Assembly: GCA_036654235.1 (NCBI GenBank)
Contig: JAVVSK010000006.1
Coordinates: 1 to 64,000, forward strand
Length of the DNA: 64,000 nucleotides
Reading direction: 5' to 3'
From: JAVVSK01 sp036654235
Lineage (GTDB): Bacteria > Bacillota > Clostridia > Christensenellales > CAG-138
Part shown: positions 34,669 to 44,081 of the stretch, in pieces
Layout: the number at the start of each line of letters is the position of its first letter
How positions within the stretch are numbered: the first letter of the stretch is position 1
The notes under the pieces: generated by a model
Told to the model about the DNA's origin: nothing
Databases searched by the model: none
What the model saw: only the letters and a program-made list of their open reading frames with translations
Program-made: the position numbers and the translations under genes

Positions 34669-37600
34669 ATGCATAAAAAACTTCGTATTGTGGCAGTTTT
34701 TATTGCCCTATTGCCGTTGCTTTTCGGCTTTGCTTTTGCCGACGGTGAGAATATCATTGTCAATGGCGATTTTGAGCAGGGCGGAACGACAACTATGCCG
34801 ATGGGATGGTACGTTGAAGCTTGGAATAACGACCTTGGAGCATACGGCGAATATGTTAAAACGGAAGACCGCGGAAATGTTGCGCATTTCGTAAGCCAAG
34901 AGGATAACGATGCCCGAATGGTTCAGCTTATAACGGTTGAGCCGGAAACCTATTACAGTATAACCTGCGATATAAAATGCGCGGGTGTTAAAGGTGCCGA
35001 AGGCGGCGGAGCGAATATTTCCGTTTTAGACAGCTTCGCTGGGACAACCCCAATTACCGGCGATGTAGACTGGAATACCGTTTCGTTTTGCGGCGTTACA
35101 AAGAGTGGGCAAAAGGAAATAAAACTTGCGCTTCGTATAGGAAATTACGGAGCCGTTGCCTCGGGTGAAGCGTGGTTCGACAACGTAGTAGTAGTAAAGC
35201 TCAGCGGAACGCCGAGCGGAGAAATTAAAGATTTTTTCATGTCTCTGGACGCTGAACAACCTCCCGCTGAAAAGACAACGGGAATGCCCAACGGAGCTGC
35301 TATCATTATTGCTACGCTTTTAACGGCGGTAGCAGCATTTTTAATATATAAATTTTATATTGAAAAGCCGGAAATACAGGATTTAAATGAGAATAAAAAG
35401 AGCGTCGCGCTTAAAGTTTGGACGGTTATAGCGCTGGCTCTTTTAATCCGCGTTATAGTGAATTTTTTAGTAAAGAGTACGGGCGAAAACCCCGTATTTG
35501 GACATTCGACCGATATTAACTGCTTTATGAGCTGGGGCGAGACTATGTTAAATAACGGTCCCGCGAAGTTTTATGAGGCGGCGGGCTTTGCCGATTATCC
35601 GCCGGGATATATGTATATTCTTTGGCTCTGTTCAGCTATTAGGTCGCTCTTCGGCATTCCATCCGGTTCGGCTCTACATGCTCTGGTATTAAAGCTTCCT
35701 AGTATTATTGCCGACATTGCTCTTTCTTATATGATATTTAGAATAGCAAAACGCTTTGGAAAGACAACTAAAACCGCTATACTATTTATGTGCCTCGTTG
35801 CGTTCAACCCGCTCATGATATTCATATCGGCGGGATGGGGTCAGATAGATCAACTTCTCGCCCTTGGACTGGTTGCCTCGTTTATGCTATTTATCGATAA
35901 ACCGCATAAACAATCTGACCTGATTCTTGAGGAAAAACCGTCTCTAATAGATTTTAGAAAGATTATCGCCGGATTTATATTCGGATTGACGATTCTAATA
36001 AAGCCACAGGCGCTTATGGTTGGACCGCTGTTCGCAGTAGCGTATTTTGTATATATCTTTACTTCGCCGAAGGGAAAGCGCGAAGGTGCGGTTTTAACGA
36101 CAATTTTATCCGTAGTCGCTGCCTGTCTCGTTATATTTGCCTATGCATTCCCGTTTAAGGGGAATGGAGACTGGTCGGTTCTTATTGATAAATATATTGG
36201 CACGGCTACTTCATATCCCTATGCCAGCGTTGAGGCGTTTAATTTCATGGCGCTGATAGGCGGAAACTGGGCAAAGGTTACGGATACTATGCTGTTCGGT
36301 CTTTCATACGAGATATGGGGATGGATCTTTATGGGTATTATTGCTGTCGGAACCGCCATTCTCTATATAAAGGGCAAAAAGAAGAACCAATTCGCGCTTG
36401 TGCTTTGCGCGGCGCTACTCTTAGCCGGATTCTTTACCTTCGGACAGTATATGCATGAGAGGTATCTATTCCCCGTTTTGGCGCTTATTTTGGTTGCCGC
36501 TATAGCGTATAATGATAAGCGTCTCTACATTTCGTTCGGGACCTTCACCGCTTCGATGTTCCTGAATTCAATGGCTGCTTTTATAATAATAGATAATAAG
36601 AGCGCGAGATATGATGGTTATGGAACGTATCTTATAATAGGTTCATTGCTTACGGTTTTGAGCTTTATATATTTTGCCTATGTTTGTATTGATATACTTA
36701 TTAGAGATAAAACGAAGCCTATGTTTTTAGAGAAAAAAAAGATTGCTACGTCGTCCGTTGTTTTGAAGGATGGCGCGGTCGTTCCCGAAAAAATCAGTGA
36801 TGTCGATTCGATTGAAATTAAGCCTATTACTCTTCCAGACCCCGTAGACAATAAGCTGCATTTTACGGCGAAGGATAGGTGGTTCAGTATAATTCTTACG
36901 GTCGTTTACTGTGTAATTGCCCTTTTAAATCTTGGAACGACGCAAGCTCCGGAAACGCATTATAACGCGACGGTTACGAGTGAGCCGGTCGTAATAAGCT
37001 TTGGTAAAAACGTAAAACTGGGTTCTATATACGTTTACGGCGGTATAGAGGATAAAGGCGTAGCCGTTTTATCCGATAATAAGGGTACTAACGTAAACTA
37101 TACTCAGGAATACGGAAACATGTTCCGTTGGCATAGCGTCTCCGGTGTTCATATGGAAACGACGGAAGTTACGTTAAGGGTAGATAGCGGAAAGATCGAC
37201 TTCTGCGAACTCGCGTTTTTCGATATCGATGGGAAATATATTAATGCGACGGCATCGGCCTCGGGTCTCGCACTTGTTGACGAACCTAAACAGGTTCCTG
37301 CTATAGAAGATATGTCCTATATGAACGGCATGTATTTTGACGAACTTTATCACGGGCGAACCGCGTATGAGCACCTAAATAACCTTAGTCCATATGAAAA
37401 TTCACATCCGCCTCTCGGGAAAATATTTATAAGCATAGGTGTCGCTATATTCGGAATGAACGCCTTTGGTTGGAGAATAATCGGAACTTTATTCGGCGTT
37501 GCTATGGTGCCCCTTATGTATTGTCTCGGAAAGCGCCTGTTTAAAAAGAGCGAATATGCGCTTTTAACTGCATTCCTATTTGCCTTTGATCTCATGCACT

Positions 37601-38685
37601 TTGCACAGACGAGAATAGCTACCGTTGACGTTTACGCTGTTTTCTTCATAATCCTGATGTTCTACTATATGTATCAGTACTATACGATGAACTTCTATGT
37701 TGATGGATTGAAAAAAACGCTTAAACCATTGGGGCTTGCGGGACTTTTCTTCGGATTGGGCGCTGCAAGTAAGTGGATCTGTATATATGCGGGGTTTGGA
37801 CTTGCGCTTATTCTTATGTTCTCGCTTATAAAGCGGTATAAAGAATATAAGCGCTATAACGGTGAATTCGGAACGAATAAATTTGCTGTTCTGACGATAG
37901 AAACTCTCGCATGGTGCTGCCTTTTCTATCTTCTTATTCCCGGAGCGATTTACTTTGCGTCCTATACTCCGTATTTCATCTATAACGGCGATAATACGAT
38001 AGGAAAGATGCTAAAAACCGTATCTTATTATCAAGGCTATATGTTCAGCTATCATAGTGGTCTTACGGATGGACATGCTTTCGCTTCTTCTTGGTACGAA
38101 TGGCCTCTTATATTTAGACCGGTTTGGTTCTATGTCGGATCGGTAAAGGCCGGCTTCGTTTCGACTATTTCAACCTTCGGAAGCCCGGCTGTTTGGTGGC
38201 CGTGTTTTGCCGGAACTGTCGCTCTAGGTATCAGTATAATCATGAAGAAGATAAAGATGAATAAGGGGATGGTAATAGGCTTTATCGGGATTTTAGCGAA
38301 CCTTGGAGCGTGGGTTTTAGTAACCAGATGCACATTCGAGTATCACTATTTTGCGACTGTACCGTTTATTATAATATTGACGGTTTCCTATTTAAAAGAA
38401 ATGGAAGATAGGTATAACTGGCTTAGTTACGTTAAATGGGGTTGGATAGGTCTAACGGGTCTCGTTTTTGCAATGTTCTATCCGTTTGTTTCGGGTCTTC
38501 CCGTTCCGTCAATTTGGATGAGACTCATGCAGTGGCTTCCGGGCTGGACATTCGTCGGAACGACCGGTGGCGCTGAGGGATATATATTTGGATTGGTTTT
38601 CGTTATAGCCGTTGTAGCTGCTTTTGTCCTTTACGGTCAATACGCTAAAAAGAAAGCGGGGTTAAAGCTTAATGAAAAAAAATAA
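34669..38685 (+). CDS. Two-module membrane glycosyltransferase (GT-C, PMT/ArnT-like) with extracellular beta domains
   Basis: A 1338-residue membrane protein. A signal-like helix (1-24) precedes a carbohydrate-binding-module-like beta domain (about 27-180). A membrane helix leads into a first GT-C half (about 245-690) with about ten helices and an early acidic loop (STDINCFMSWGE). A second extracytoplasmic beta domain of discoidin type (about 765-880) is followed by a full PMT-like half (about 885-1335). That half has FDELYHGRTAYE (Asp891-Glu892, the catalytic-loop pair of protein O-mannosyltransferases), ENSHPPLGK, FGWRIIGTLFG and an ASKWICIYAGF block. The family moves sugar from polyprenyl phosphate to protein or glycan outside the membrane. 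It overlaps gtrA by 14 bases. The fusion of two GT-C halves is unusual in size. Confidence 0.82.
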   Translation: MHKKLRIVAVFIALLPLLFGFAFADGENIIVNGDFEQGGTTTMPMGWYVEAWNNDLGAYGEYVKTEDRGNVAHFVSQEDNDARMVQLITVEPETYYSITCDIKCAGVKGAEGGGANISVLDSFAGTTPITGDVDWNTVSFCGVTKSGQKEIKLALRIGNYGAVASGEAWFDNVVVVKLSGTPSGEIKDFFMSLDAEQPPAEKTTGMPNGAAIIIATLLTAVAAFLIYKFYIEKPEIQDLNENKKSVALKVWTVIALALLIRVIVNFLVKSTGENPVFGHSTDINCFMSWGETMLNNGPAKFYEAAGFADYPPGYMYILWLCSAIRSLFGIPSGSALHALVLKLPSIIADIALSYMIFRIAKRFGKTTKTAILFMCLVAFNPLMIFISAGWGQIDQLLALGLVASFMLFIDKPHKQSDLILEEKPSLIDFRKIIAGFIFGLTILIKPQALMVGPLFAVAYFVYIFTSPKGKREGAVLTTILSVVAACLVIFAYAFPFKGNGDWSVLIDKYIGTATSYPYASVEAFNFMALIGGNWAKVTDTMLFGLSYEIWGWIFMGIIAVGTAILYIKGKKKNQFALVLCAALLLAGFFTFGQYMHERYLFPVLALILVAAIAYNDKRLYISFGTFTASMFLNSMAAFIIIDNKSARYDGYGTYLIIGSLLTVLSFIYFAYVCIDILIRDKTKPMFLEKKKIATSSVVLKDGAVVPEKISDVDSIEIKPITLPDPVDNKLHFTAKDRWFSIILTVVYCVIALLNLGTTQAPETHYNATVTSEPVVISFGKNVKLGSIYVYGGIEDKGVAVLSDNKGTNVNYTQEYGNMFRWHSVSGVHMETTEVTLRVDSGKIDFCELAFFDIDGKYINATASASGLALVDEPKQVPAIEDMSYMNGMYFDELYHGRTAYEHLNNLSPYENSHPPLGKIFISIGVAIFGMNAFGWRIIGTLFGVAMVPLMYCLGKRLFKKSEYALLTAFLFAFDLMHFAQTRIATVDVYAVFFIILMFYYMYQYYTMNFYVDGLKKTLKPLGLAGLFFGLGAASKWICIYAGFGLALILMFSLIKRYKEYKRYNGEFGTNKFAVLTIETLAWCCLFYLLIPGAIYFASYTPYFIYNGDNTIGKMLKTVSYYQGYMFSYHSGLTDGHAFASSWYEWPLIFRPVWFYVGSVKAGFVSTISTFGSPAVWWPCFAGTVALGISIIMKKIKMNKGMVIGFIGILANLGAWVLVTRCTFEYHYFATVPFIIILTVSYLKEMEDRYNWLSYVKWGWIGLTGLVFAMFYPFVSGLPVPSIWMRLMQWLPGWTFVGTTGGAEGYIFGLVFVIAVVAAFVLYGQYAKKKAGLKLNEKK

Positions 38686-39205
38686 CATAAGCGGGACAAA
38701 GCGTTCGATTATACAATTTATTAAGTTTATGCTGATAGGCGTTATAAATACGCTTATTGACCTTGCTGTTTTTACCATTCTTAGGCTTGTTTTTAACGTT
38801 GGCGAAGATCAAGCTTGGCTATTGACCGTTTTTCAGGCAATCAGCTTTTCTTGCGGAGTGCTGAACAGCTATCTCTTTAATACTCTTTGGACTTTTAAAG
38901 AGGAACATAAGAAAAAGTCAAAAAAAGAATTTTGGCTATTTGTCCTCGTTAATATTGGTTCGTTCTTAGTATCCGTATTAGTTTTATACCTTTCGCGCGC
39001 ATTTATCTTCGAGGGAACGCAGTTGGCGCAAAACGTTGCGAACGGTGCGGTCTTTGGAATAAAACTTGAGTATTCTCAGACTGTTGATATATTAAGCAAG
39101 CTTGTTGCAACGCCGATTGCTATGATAGTCAACTTTTTCGGAAATAAGCTCTTCGTTTTTAAAGATAAAAGCTCGGGCGATTCAACGGATATGAGGAAAA
39201 ACTAA
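38672..39205 (+). CDS. GtrA family membrane protein
   Basis: A 177-residue protein with four predicted membrane helices and the GtrA-type start FIKFMLIGVINTLIDLAVF...NSYLFNTLWTF. GtrA proteins are thought to flip or aid transfer of polyprenyl-phosphate-linked sugars. A longer loop between helices three and four (about residues 105-135) is noted. Its ATG lies inside the end of the PMT-like gene. The pair therefore probably supplies and uses one lipid-linked sugar donor. A terminator follows. Confidence 0.85.
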   Translation: MKKNNISGTKRSIIQFIKFMLIGVINTLIDLAVFTILRLVFNVGEDQAWLLTVFQAISFSCGVLNSYLFNTLWTFKEEHKKKSKKEFWLFVLVNIGSFLVSVLVLYLSRAFIFEGTQLAQNVANGAVFGIKLEYSQTVDILSKLVATPIAMIVNFFGNKLFVFKDKSSGDSTDMRKN

Positions 39206-39220
39206 ACTTTAACATGATTT

Positions 39221-39262
39221 TTGGACGATGGGAAAAAACTTTTTTTCCATCGTCCAATTTTT
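39221..39262 (+). terminator. Terminator between gtrA and comM
   Basis: A perfect 11-bp stem, TTGGACGATGG/CCATCGTCCAA, followed by six T. The comM Shine-Dalgarno sequence (GGAGGG) begins two bases later. Confidence 0.92.
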
Positions 39263-39272
39263 TGGAGGGAAT

Positions 39273-40799
39273 ATGCTTGCACGCATTATGAGCCGTGGAC
39301 TAAACGGGATAGACGGATTTTCGGTTACCGTTGAGGTTGACGTTTCGACAGGAATGCCGTCTTATGACTTAGTTGGGCTTCCCGATCTTGCGGTTAAAGA
39401 GAGTCGGGAGAGAATTCGCGCCGCACTAAAAAACAGCGGCTTTAAATATTATTTTGATAGGGTAATAGTAAGTCTCGCTCCGGCGGATACGAAAAAGGAA
39501 GGATCAATATACGATTTACCGATAGCTATCGGGCTTTTAAACGCTTCGGGACAGATAAACGATTCCGCAATTTTTGAATACGCTATAATGGGAGAGCTGG
39601 CGCTTGACGGGTCGGTTCGTGCGATTCGAGGGGTTTTACCAATGGTCATAGGCGCACTAGAAAGCGGGATAAAAAAGGTCATAATTCCTTACGAAAACGC
39701 TCTTGAGGCGGCATATATAGACGGGATAGAGATATACGCCGTTAAGTCGCTTAGGGAGACAGTCTCCGTAATACGGAAAGAAGGTAAGATTACGCAATAT
39801 CCCCTTCAGCATTGGGATCCGGATTTTTTAGCCGGAGACATTGATTTTTCGGATATACGGGGGCAACAGGGCGCAAAGCGCGCGGCGGAGGTCGCCGTTG
39901 CGGGCGGTCATAATATGCTTATGGTAGGAACTCCCGGTTCGGGTAAAACAATGTTGGCAAAGAGAATTCCGAGCATTTTACCCGAACTTATGTTTGAGGA
40001 GGCTCTCGAGATAACAAAGATACAATCTATTGCGGGGGAGCTTCGCGATTCCGGGGGTCTCGTAACAGAACGTCCGTTTAGATCGCCGCATCATACATCA
40101 TCTTGCGTCTCTTTAGTTGGCGGAGGAACTAAGGCGCGACCGGGGGAAATAAGCCTTTCACATTACGGCGTTTTATTTTTAGATGAGCTTCCTGAGTTTA
40201 AAAAAGACGTATTGGAGGCGCTGCGTCAGCCTCTAGAGGATGGAACGGTGACGATTTCGCGCGCAAACGCGCGTTATACCTATCCGGCGGAGTTTATCTT
40301 AATCGCGGCAATGAACCCCTGCCCCTGTGGAAATAGCGGTTCAAAGGTCGGCGTTTGTCGCTGTTCTCAGCCGCAAATAAATAAATATCGACAGAGGATA
40401 AGCGGTCCGCTCCTTGACAGAATTGATATTCACATAGAAATGACGGAGGTTCCCTATGACGATATTGCCGGAAAGAAAAGGGGTGAGTCGTCGGCGGAGA
40501 TAAGGCTTCGGGTAAATAAGGCGAGAGCGTTACAGAGAGATCGGTATAAAAACGAAGCATTATTTTTCAATGCTCAATTGAACGGTAAGTTTCTCGAAAA
40601 ATATTGTCCGTTAAACGAGAGTGCGGAGAGCCTATTACGCACGGCTTATAATCGGCTTAATTTAAGCGCACGCGCGTTTTCGAGGATAAAAAAGGTTGCG
40701 CGGACTATTGCCGATTTAGCGGGTGAAGAAGTTATATCCGCGTCGCATATAGCAGAGGCAATTCAATATAGAAGTCTCGACGCGCGATATACGCTTTAA
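39273..40799 (+). CDS. comM: YifB/ComM family Mg-chelatase-like AAA+ ATPase
   Basis: A 508-residue hexameric helicase-like AAA+ protein of the YifB/ComM family, which promotes branch migration during natural transformation in studied bacteria. An N-terminal Lon-protease-like fold (about 1-170, with MPSYDLVGLPDLAVKESRERI) precedes the ATPase with Walker A VGTPGSGKTMLAKR (about residues 218-231) and Walker B LFLDELPEF. A Cys-rich loop AMNPCPCGNSG and a C-terminal Mg-chelatase helical domain are present. The start at 39273 is set by GGAGGG directly upstream. It is followed by dprA, also a transformation protein. Confidence 0.93.
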   Translation: MLARIMSRGLNGIDGFSVTVEVDVSTGMPSYDLVGLPDLAVKESRERIRAALKNSGFKYYFDRVIVSLAPADTKKEGSIYDLPIAIGLLNASGQINDSAIFEYAIMGELALDGSVRAIRGVLPMVIGALESGIKKVIIPYENALEAAYIDGIEIYAVKSLRETVSVIRKEGKITQYPLQHWDPDFLAGDIDFSDIRGQQGAKRAAEVAVAGGHNMLMVGTPGSGKTMLAKRIPSILPELMFEEALEITKIQSIAGELRDSGGLVTERPFRSPHHTSSCVSLVGGGTKARPGEISLSHYGVLFLDELPEFKKDVLEALRQPLEDGTVTISRANARYTYPAEFILIAAMNPCPCGNSGSKVGVCRCSQPQINKYRQRISGPLLDRIDIHIEMTEVPYDDIAGKKRGESSAEIRLRVNKARALQRDRYKNEALFFNAQLNGKFLEKYCPLNESAESLLRTAYNRLNLSARAFSRIKKVARTIADLAGEEVISASHIAEAIQYRSLDARYTL

Positions 40800-40858
40800 G
40801 ACGCGCATAAATATATATTTTTTATAAAAATAAACTGAGAAAAGGAGAATTATAAGGC

Positions 40859-41968
40859 ATGAGAAAATTGAGAAGGGAGGAACGATATTATTTTTGGCTC
40901 TCACAAATAATGGGGGATAAGTATAGAACCTTCGATAAGTTGATGAAAATATATGGATCAGCGGAAAATATTTTTAACGAGGCTAATGGGAATAAGCCTT
41001 CTTTTCCTAAATTTATAAACGAGCATACTAAAAAAGAAATGCAGCGCGCGGCGCGAGATGAATTCATTGATAAGTACGAAGCTATAATGGAAAAGAAAAA
41101 AATAGGCATAACGACCCTAATAAGCGAAGATTACCCTTTTCTCCTAAAAGAAATAAATATGCCGCCGCGCGTTTTATTTTATATTGGAAATTTGATAGAA
41201 CCTAAGCTCCCGATAGCCGTTGTCGGAACGAGAAGCTGTACGGATTACGGCGAAAAGGTATCGGGGAAACTGGGCTTCGAACTTGCCTCGAGCGGCGTTT
41301 GCGTAATCAGCGGGATGGCTTTAGGGATAGACGCGAGTGCGGCGCGAGGAGCTTTGCGTGCAGAAAACAATGATTTTCCGACTGTCGCCGTATTGGGCAG
41401 CGGACTCAATATAATCTATCCGAAGGAAAACGAAAAACTATTCTATGAAATAGCGGAAAGAGGTCTTGTTATAAGTGAATATACTTTGGGAGTAAAACCT
41501 ATGCCGGGGAATTTCCCTATGCGAAACAGGGTAATAGTCGGGCTTTCAAAGGGCGTTGTAATTGTCGAAGCGCCGCAAAAGAGCGGAGCACTTATCAGTG
41601 CCGGGTTAGCTCTAGACTATAATCGCGATTTATTTTGCGTTCCGGGGCGGATAACCGACCATATGAGCATTGGCGTTAATAAGCTTATGGTTGAGGGAGC
41701 GGGAAAACCGATAAACTCGGTTTCTGATATCCTTCTCGAATATAATATAAAAGTAAAAGCCTCGAAAACAACTATAAGATACAACGAAAGGGGACTGCCA
41801 AAGGAGGCTCTGGCAATTTGTAAAGAGCTTGAAAAGGAAAATAAAACATATGACGATTTATGTGAAATATTAGGACTTTCACATTTAGACCTAAATTCTG
41901 CCTTGACATATCTTGAGTTTTCGGGAATAATTAAGCAGCTGCCAGGGCGGGAATATTGTTTTGTTTAA
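40859..41968 (+). CDS. dprA: DNA-processing protein DprA
   Basis: A 369-residue single-strand DNA binding protein that loads RecA on incoming DNA. The Rossmann-like core (about residues 95-300) has VGTRSCTDYGEKV, SGMALGIDASAARGAL, LGSGLNIIYPKEN, FPMRNRVIVGLS and SGALISAGLALDYNRDLFCVPG. A C-terminal winged-helix-like end (about 315-369) is present. The dprA-topA order is typical of Bacillota. A clear AAGGAG lies 12 bases upstream, somewhat far. Other competence genes are not in the window. Confidence 0.93.
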   Translation: MRKLRREERYYFWLSQIMGDKYRTFDKLMKIYGSAENIFNEANGNKPSFPKFINEHTKKEMQRAARDEFIDKYEAIMEKKKIGITTLISEDYPFLLKEINMPPRVLFYIGNLIEPKLPIAVVGTRSCTDYGEKVSGKLGFELASSGVCVISGMALGIDASAARGALRAENNDFPTVAVLGSGLNIIYPKENEKLFYEIAERGLVISEYTLGVKPMPGNFPMRNRVIVGLSKGVVIVEAPQKSGALISAGLALDYNRDLFCVPGRITDHMSIGVNKLMVEGAGKPINSVSDILLEYNIKVKASKTTIRYNERGLPKEALAICKELEKENKTYDDLCEILGLSHLDLNSALTYLEFSGIIKQLPGREYCFV

Positions 41969-42005
41969 TTTCACCGGGCAGAGAAACTAAAAAAGGACAA
42001 TAGGT

Positions 42006-44081
42006 ATGACACTTATAATAGTGGAATCGCCTACCAAGGCTAAGAAAATAGGCAAATTCCTCGGAAAAAAATACAAGGTTGTTGCATCGAATGGGCATAT
42101 TAGGGATCTTCCGAAAAGCACTCTCGGAGTAGACGTTGAACATGATTTTACTCCAAAGTATATAACGCTTAGGGGCAGGGGCGCAGTCCTGGAAATGATA
42201 AAAAAAGAAGCTAAGGGCACCGATAAGGTACTTTTGGCAACCGACCCTGATAGGGAGGGCGAGGCTATTTCATGGCATCTTGCGCATGTTTTAAAGATAG
42301 CGGATGGCGAAAAATGCCGAATAGTGTTTAACGAAATAACTCAAAAGGCGATAAAAAATTCTCTCGAACATCCGAGGGTTATAGATAGACCATTGGTAGA
42401 TGCACAGCAGGCGCGGAGGGTTCTTGACAGGCTCGTCGGCTATTCGATAAGCCCCGTACTTTGGGCTAAGGTTCGAAAGGGCCTTAGTGCCGGGCGGGTT
42501 CAGTCCGTTGCGGCTAGGATAATTTGTGATCGCGAAGAAGAAATATTGAGCTTTATTCCGGAGGAATATTGGACGATTTCGGCGGAGCTAAAAGAGCAGC
42601 ACATATCGAAACCGGTAAACGCAAAGTTTTACGGGTTTAACGGGAAAAAGACGGAGATACATACCGAGGAAGAAGCGAACGTCGTCCTTGAAAAAAGTAA
42701 GCAGGGCGATTTTACGGTAAGCGACGTTAAAAAAACAGTAAAAAATAAGCGCGCACCGGCTCCGTTTACAACGAGTAGCCTACAACAGGAGGCGGGGCGT
42801 AAGCTCGGCTTTACAACGAAACATACGATGCTCGTTGCGCAGCAGCTCTATGAAGGAGCGGAGTTCGATTCGGGACTTGTAACTTATATAAGGACAGATT
42901 CGGTTCGCGTTGCGGCCGAAGCTCAGGAAAATGCGCTTTCTTATATCAAAGGTCACTATGGCAAAGAATATGCTCCGGAAAAGCCTAACTTCTATAAGGG
43001 AAGGAAAGACGCTCAGGACGCGCATGAAGCAATCCGCCCGACGAATATGGACTATACCCCGGCTTTTATGAAAGATAAGCTTACGCCGACGCAATATAAG
43101 CTTTATAAACTCGTATTCGAGAGATTTTTGGCTAGTCAGATGACGGATGCTATAACGGAAAGTACTACGGTTACTTTGGGTGTCAACGGATGTACTTATA
43201 AATTAAATGGCATGCGCACGATTTTTGACGGCTTTACAGCAATATATACCGAGGGAAGGGACGACGTTGAAGAAAAGACGGCGACGCTTCCCGAGATAAA
43301 TGAAGGCGATAGCTTAAAGCTTCAAAAGTTAACTTCTGAACAAAAATTTACGCAGCCGCCGACGAGATATACCGAAGCGGCTCTTGTAAGAACCCTTGAG
43401 GAACTCGGTATAGGTAGACCGAGCACTTATGCGCCGACTATATTTACGATTTTAGAGCGCGGCTATATAAAGAGAGAAAAAAAATTATTGATACCGACGG
43501 ATTTGGGTTTTGTTGTAACGAAACTTATGAAAGAAAACTTTAAAAATATTGTCGATTTGCGCTTTACCGCCGATATGGAGCAAAGGCTGGATAGCGTCGA
43601 AGATGGTAAGGAAAATTGGACTAATATCATAAGAGAATTTTATTTTCCGTTTGAGGAAACCGTTGAACAGGCTAAAAGCACGATAGAAAAGGTTATAATA
43701 CCTGACGAGGTCTCGGATATACCGTGTGAAAAATGCGGAGCTATGATGGTCTATAAAATGGGAAGATACGGACGGTTTTTAGCTTGCCCTAATTTTCCGG
43801 AATGCAAAAGTACGAAGGCGATAGTCGAGAAAATTGGAGTAAAATGCCCGAGTTGCGGTGCTGATATAATAAAAAGAAAATCTAAGCGTGGGAAATTATT
43901 TTACGGCTGTGAAAAATATCCAGAATGCAGCTTCGTTTCATGGGAAAAGCCAACCGGCGAAAAATGCGAAAAATGTGGAGCTTTCATGGTGGTAAGAATG
44001 GGTAAAAAGGGCGCCTGTAACGCATGTTCAAATAAAGACTGCGGAAAGGGTGAAACCGCTAAGGAAGAAAAGAATGATTAA
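42006..44081 (+). CDS. topA: DNA topoisomerase I
   Basis: A 691-residue type IA topoisomerase that relaxes negative supercoils. The TOPRIM domain is at residues 1-110 (IVESPTKAKKIGKFL, ATDPDREGEAISWHLA). The active Tyr is in VTYIRTDSVRVA near residue 298. Three zinc ribbons at the C terminus have CEKCGAMM...C..FPEC, CPSCGADI...C..YPEC and CEKCGAFM...C..KDC. Its last codons overlap trmFO by eight bases. The ribosome binding site is AAAGGA. Confidence 0.97.
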   Translation: MTLIIVESPTKAKKIGKFLGKKYKVVASNGHIRDLPKSTLGVDVEHDFTPKYITLRGRGAVLEMIKKEAKGTDKVLLATDPDREGEAISWHLAHVLKIADGEKCRIVFNEITQKAIKNSLEHPRVIDRPLVDAQQARRVLDRLVGYSISPVLWAKVRKGLSAGRVQSVAARIICDREEEILSFIPEEYWTISAELKEQHISKPVNAKFYGFNGKKTEIHTEEEANVVLEKSKQGDFTVSDVKKTVKNKRAPAPFTTSSLQQEAGRKLGFTTKHTMLVAQQLYEGAEFDSGLVTYIRTDSVRVAAEAQENALSYIKGHYGKEYAPEKPNFYKGRKDAQDAHEAIRPTNMDYTPAFMKDKLTPTQYKLYKLVFERFLASQMTDAITESTTVTLGVNGCTYKLNGMRTIFDGFTAIYTEGRDDVEEKTATLPEINEGDSLKLQKLTSEQKFTQPPTRYTEAALVRTLEELGIGRPSTYAPTIFTILERGYIKREKKLLIPTDLGFVVTKLMKENFKNIVDLRFTADMEQRLDSVEDGKENWTNIIREFYFPFEETVEQAKSTIEKVIIPDEVSDIPCEKCGAMMVYKMGRYGRFLACPNFPECKSTKAIVEKIGVKCPSCGADIIKRKSKRGKLFYGCEKYPECSFVSWEKPTGEKCEKCGAFMVVRMGKKGACNACSNKDCGKGETAKEEKND

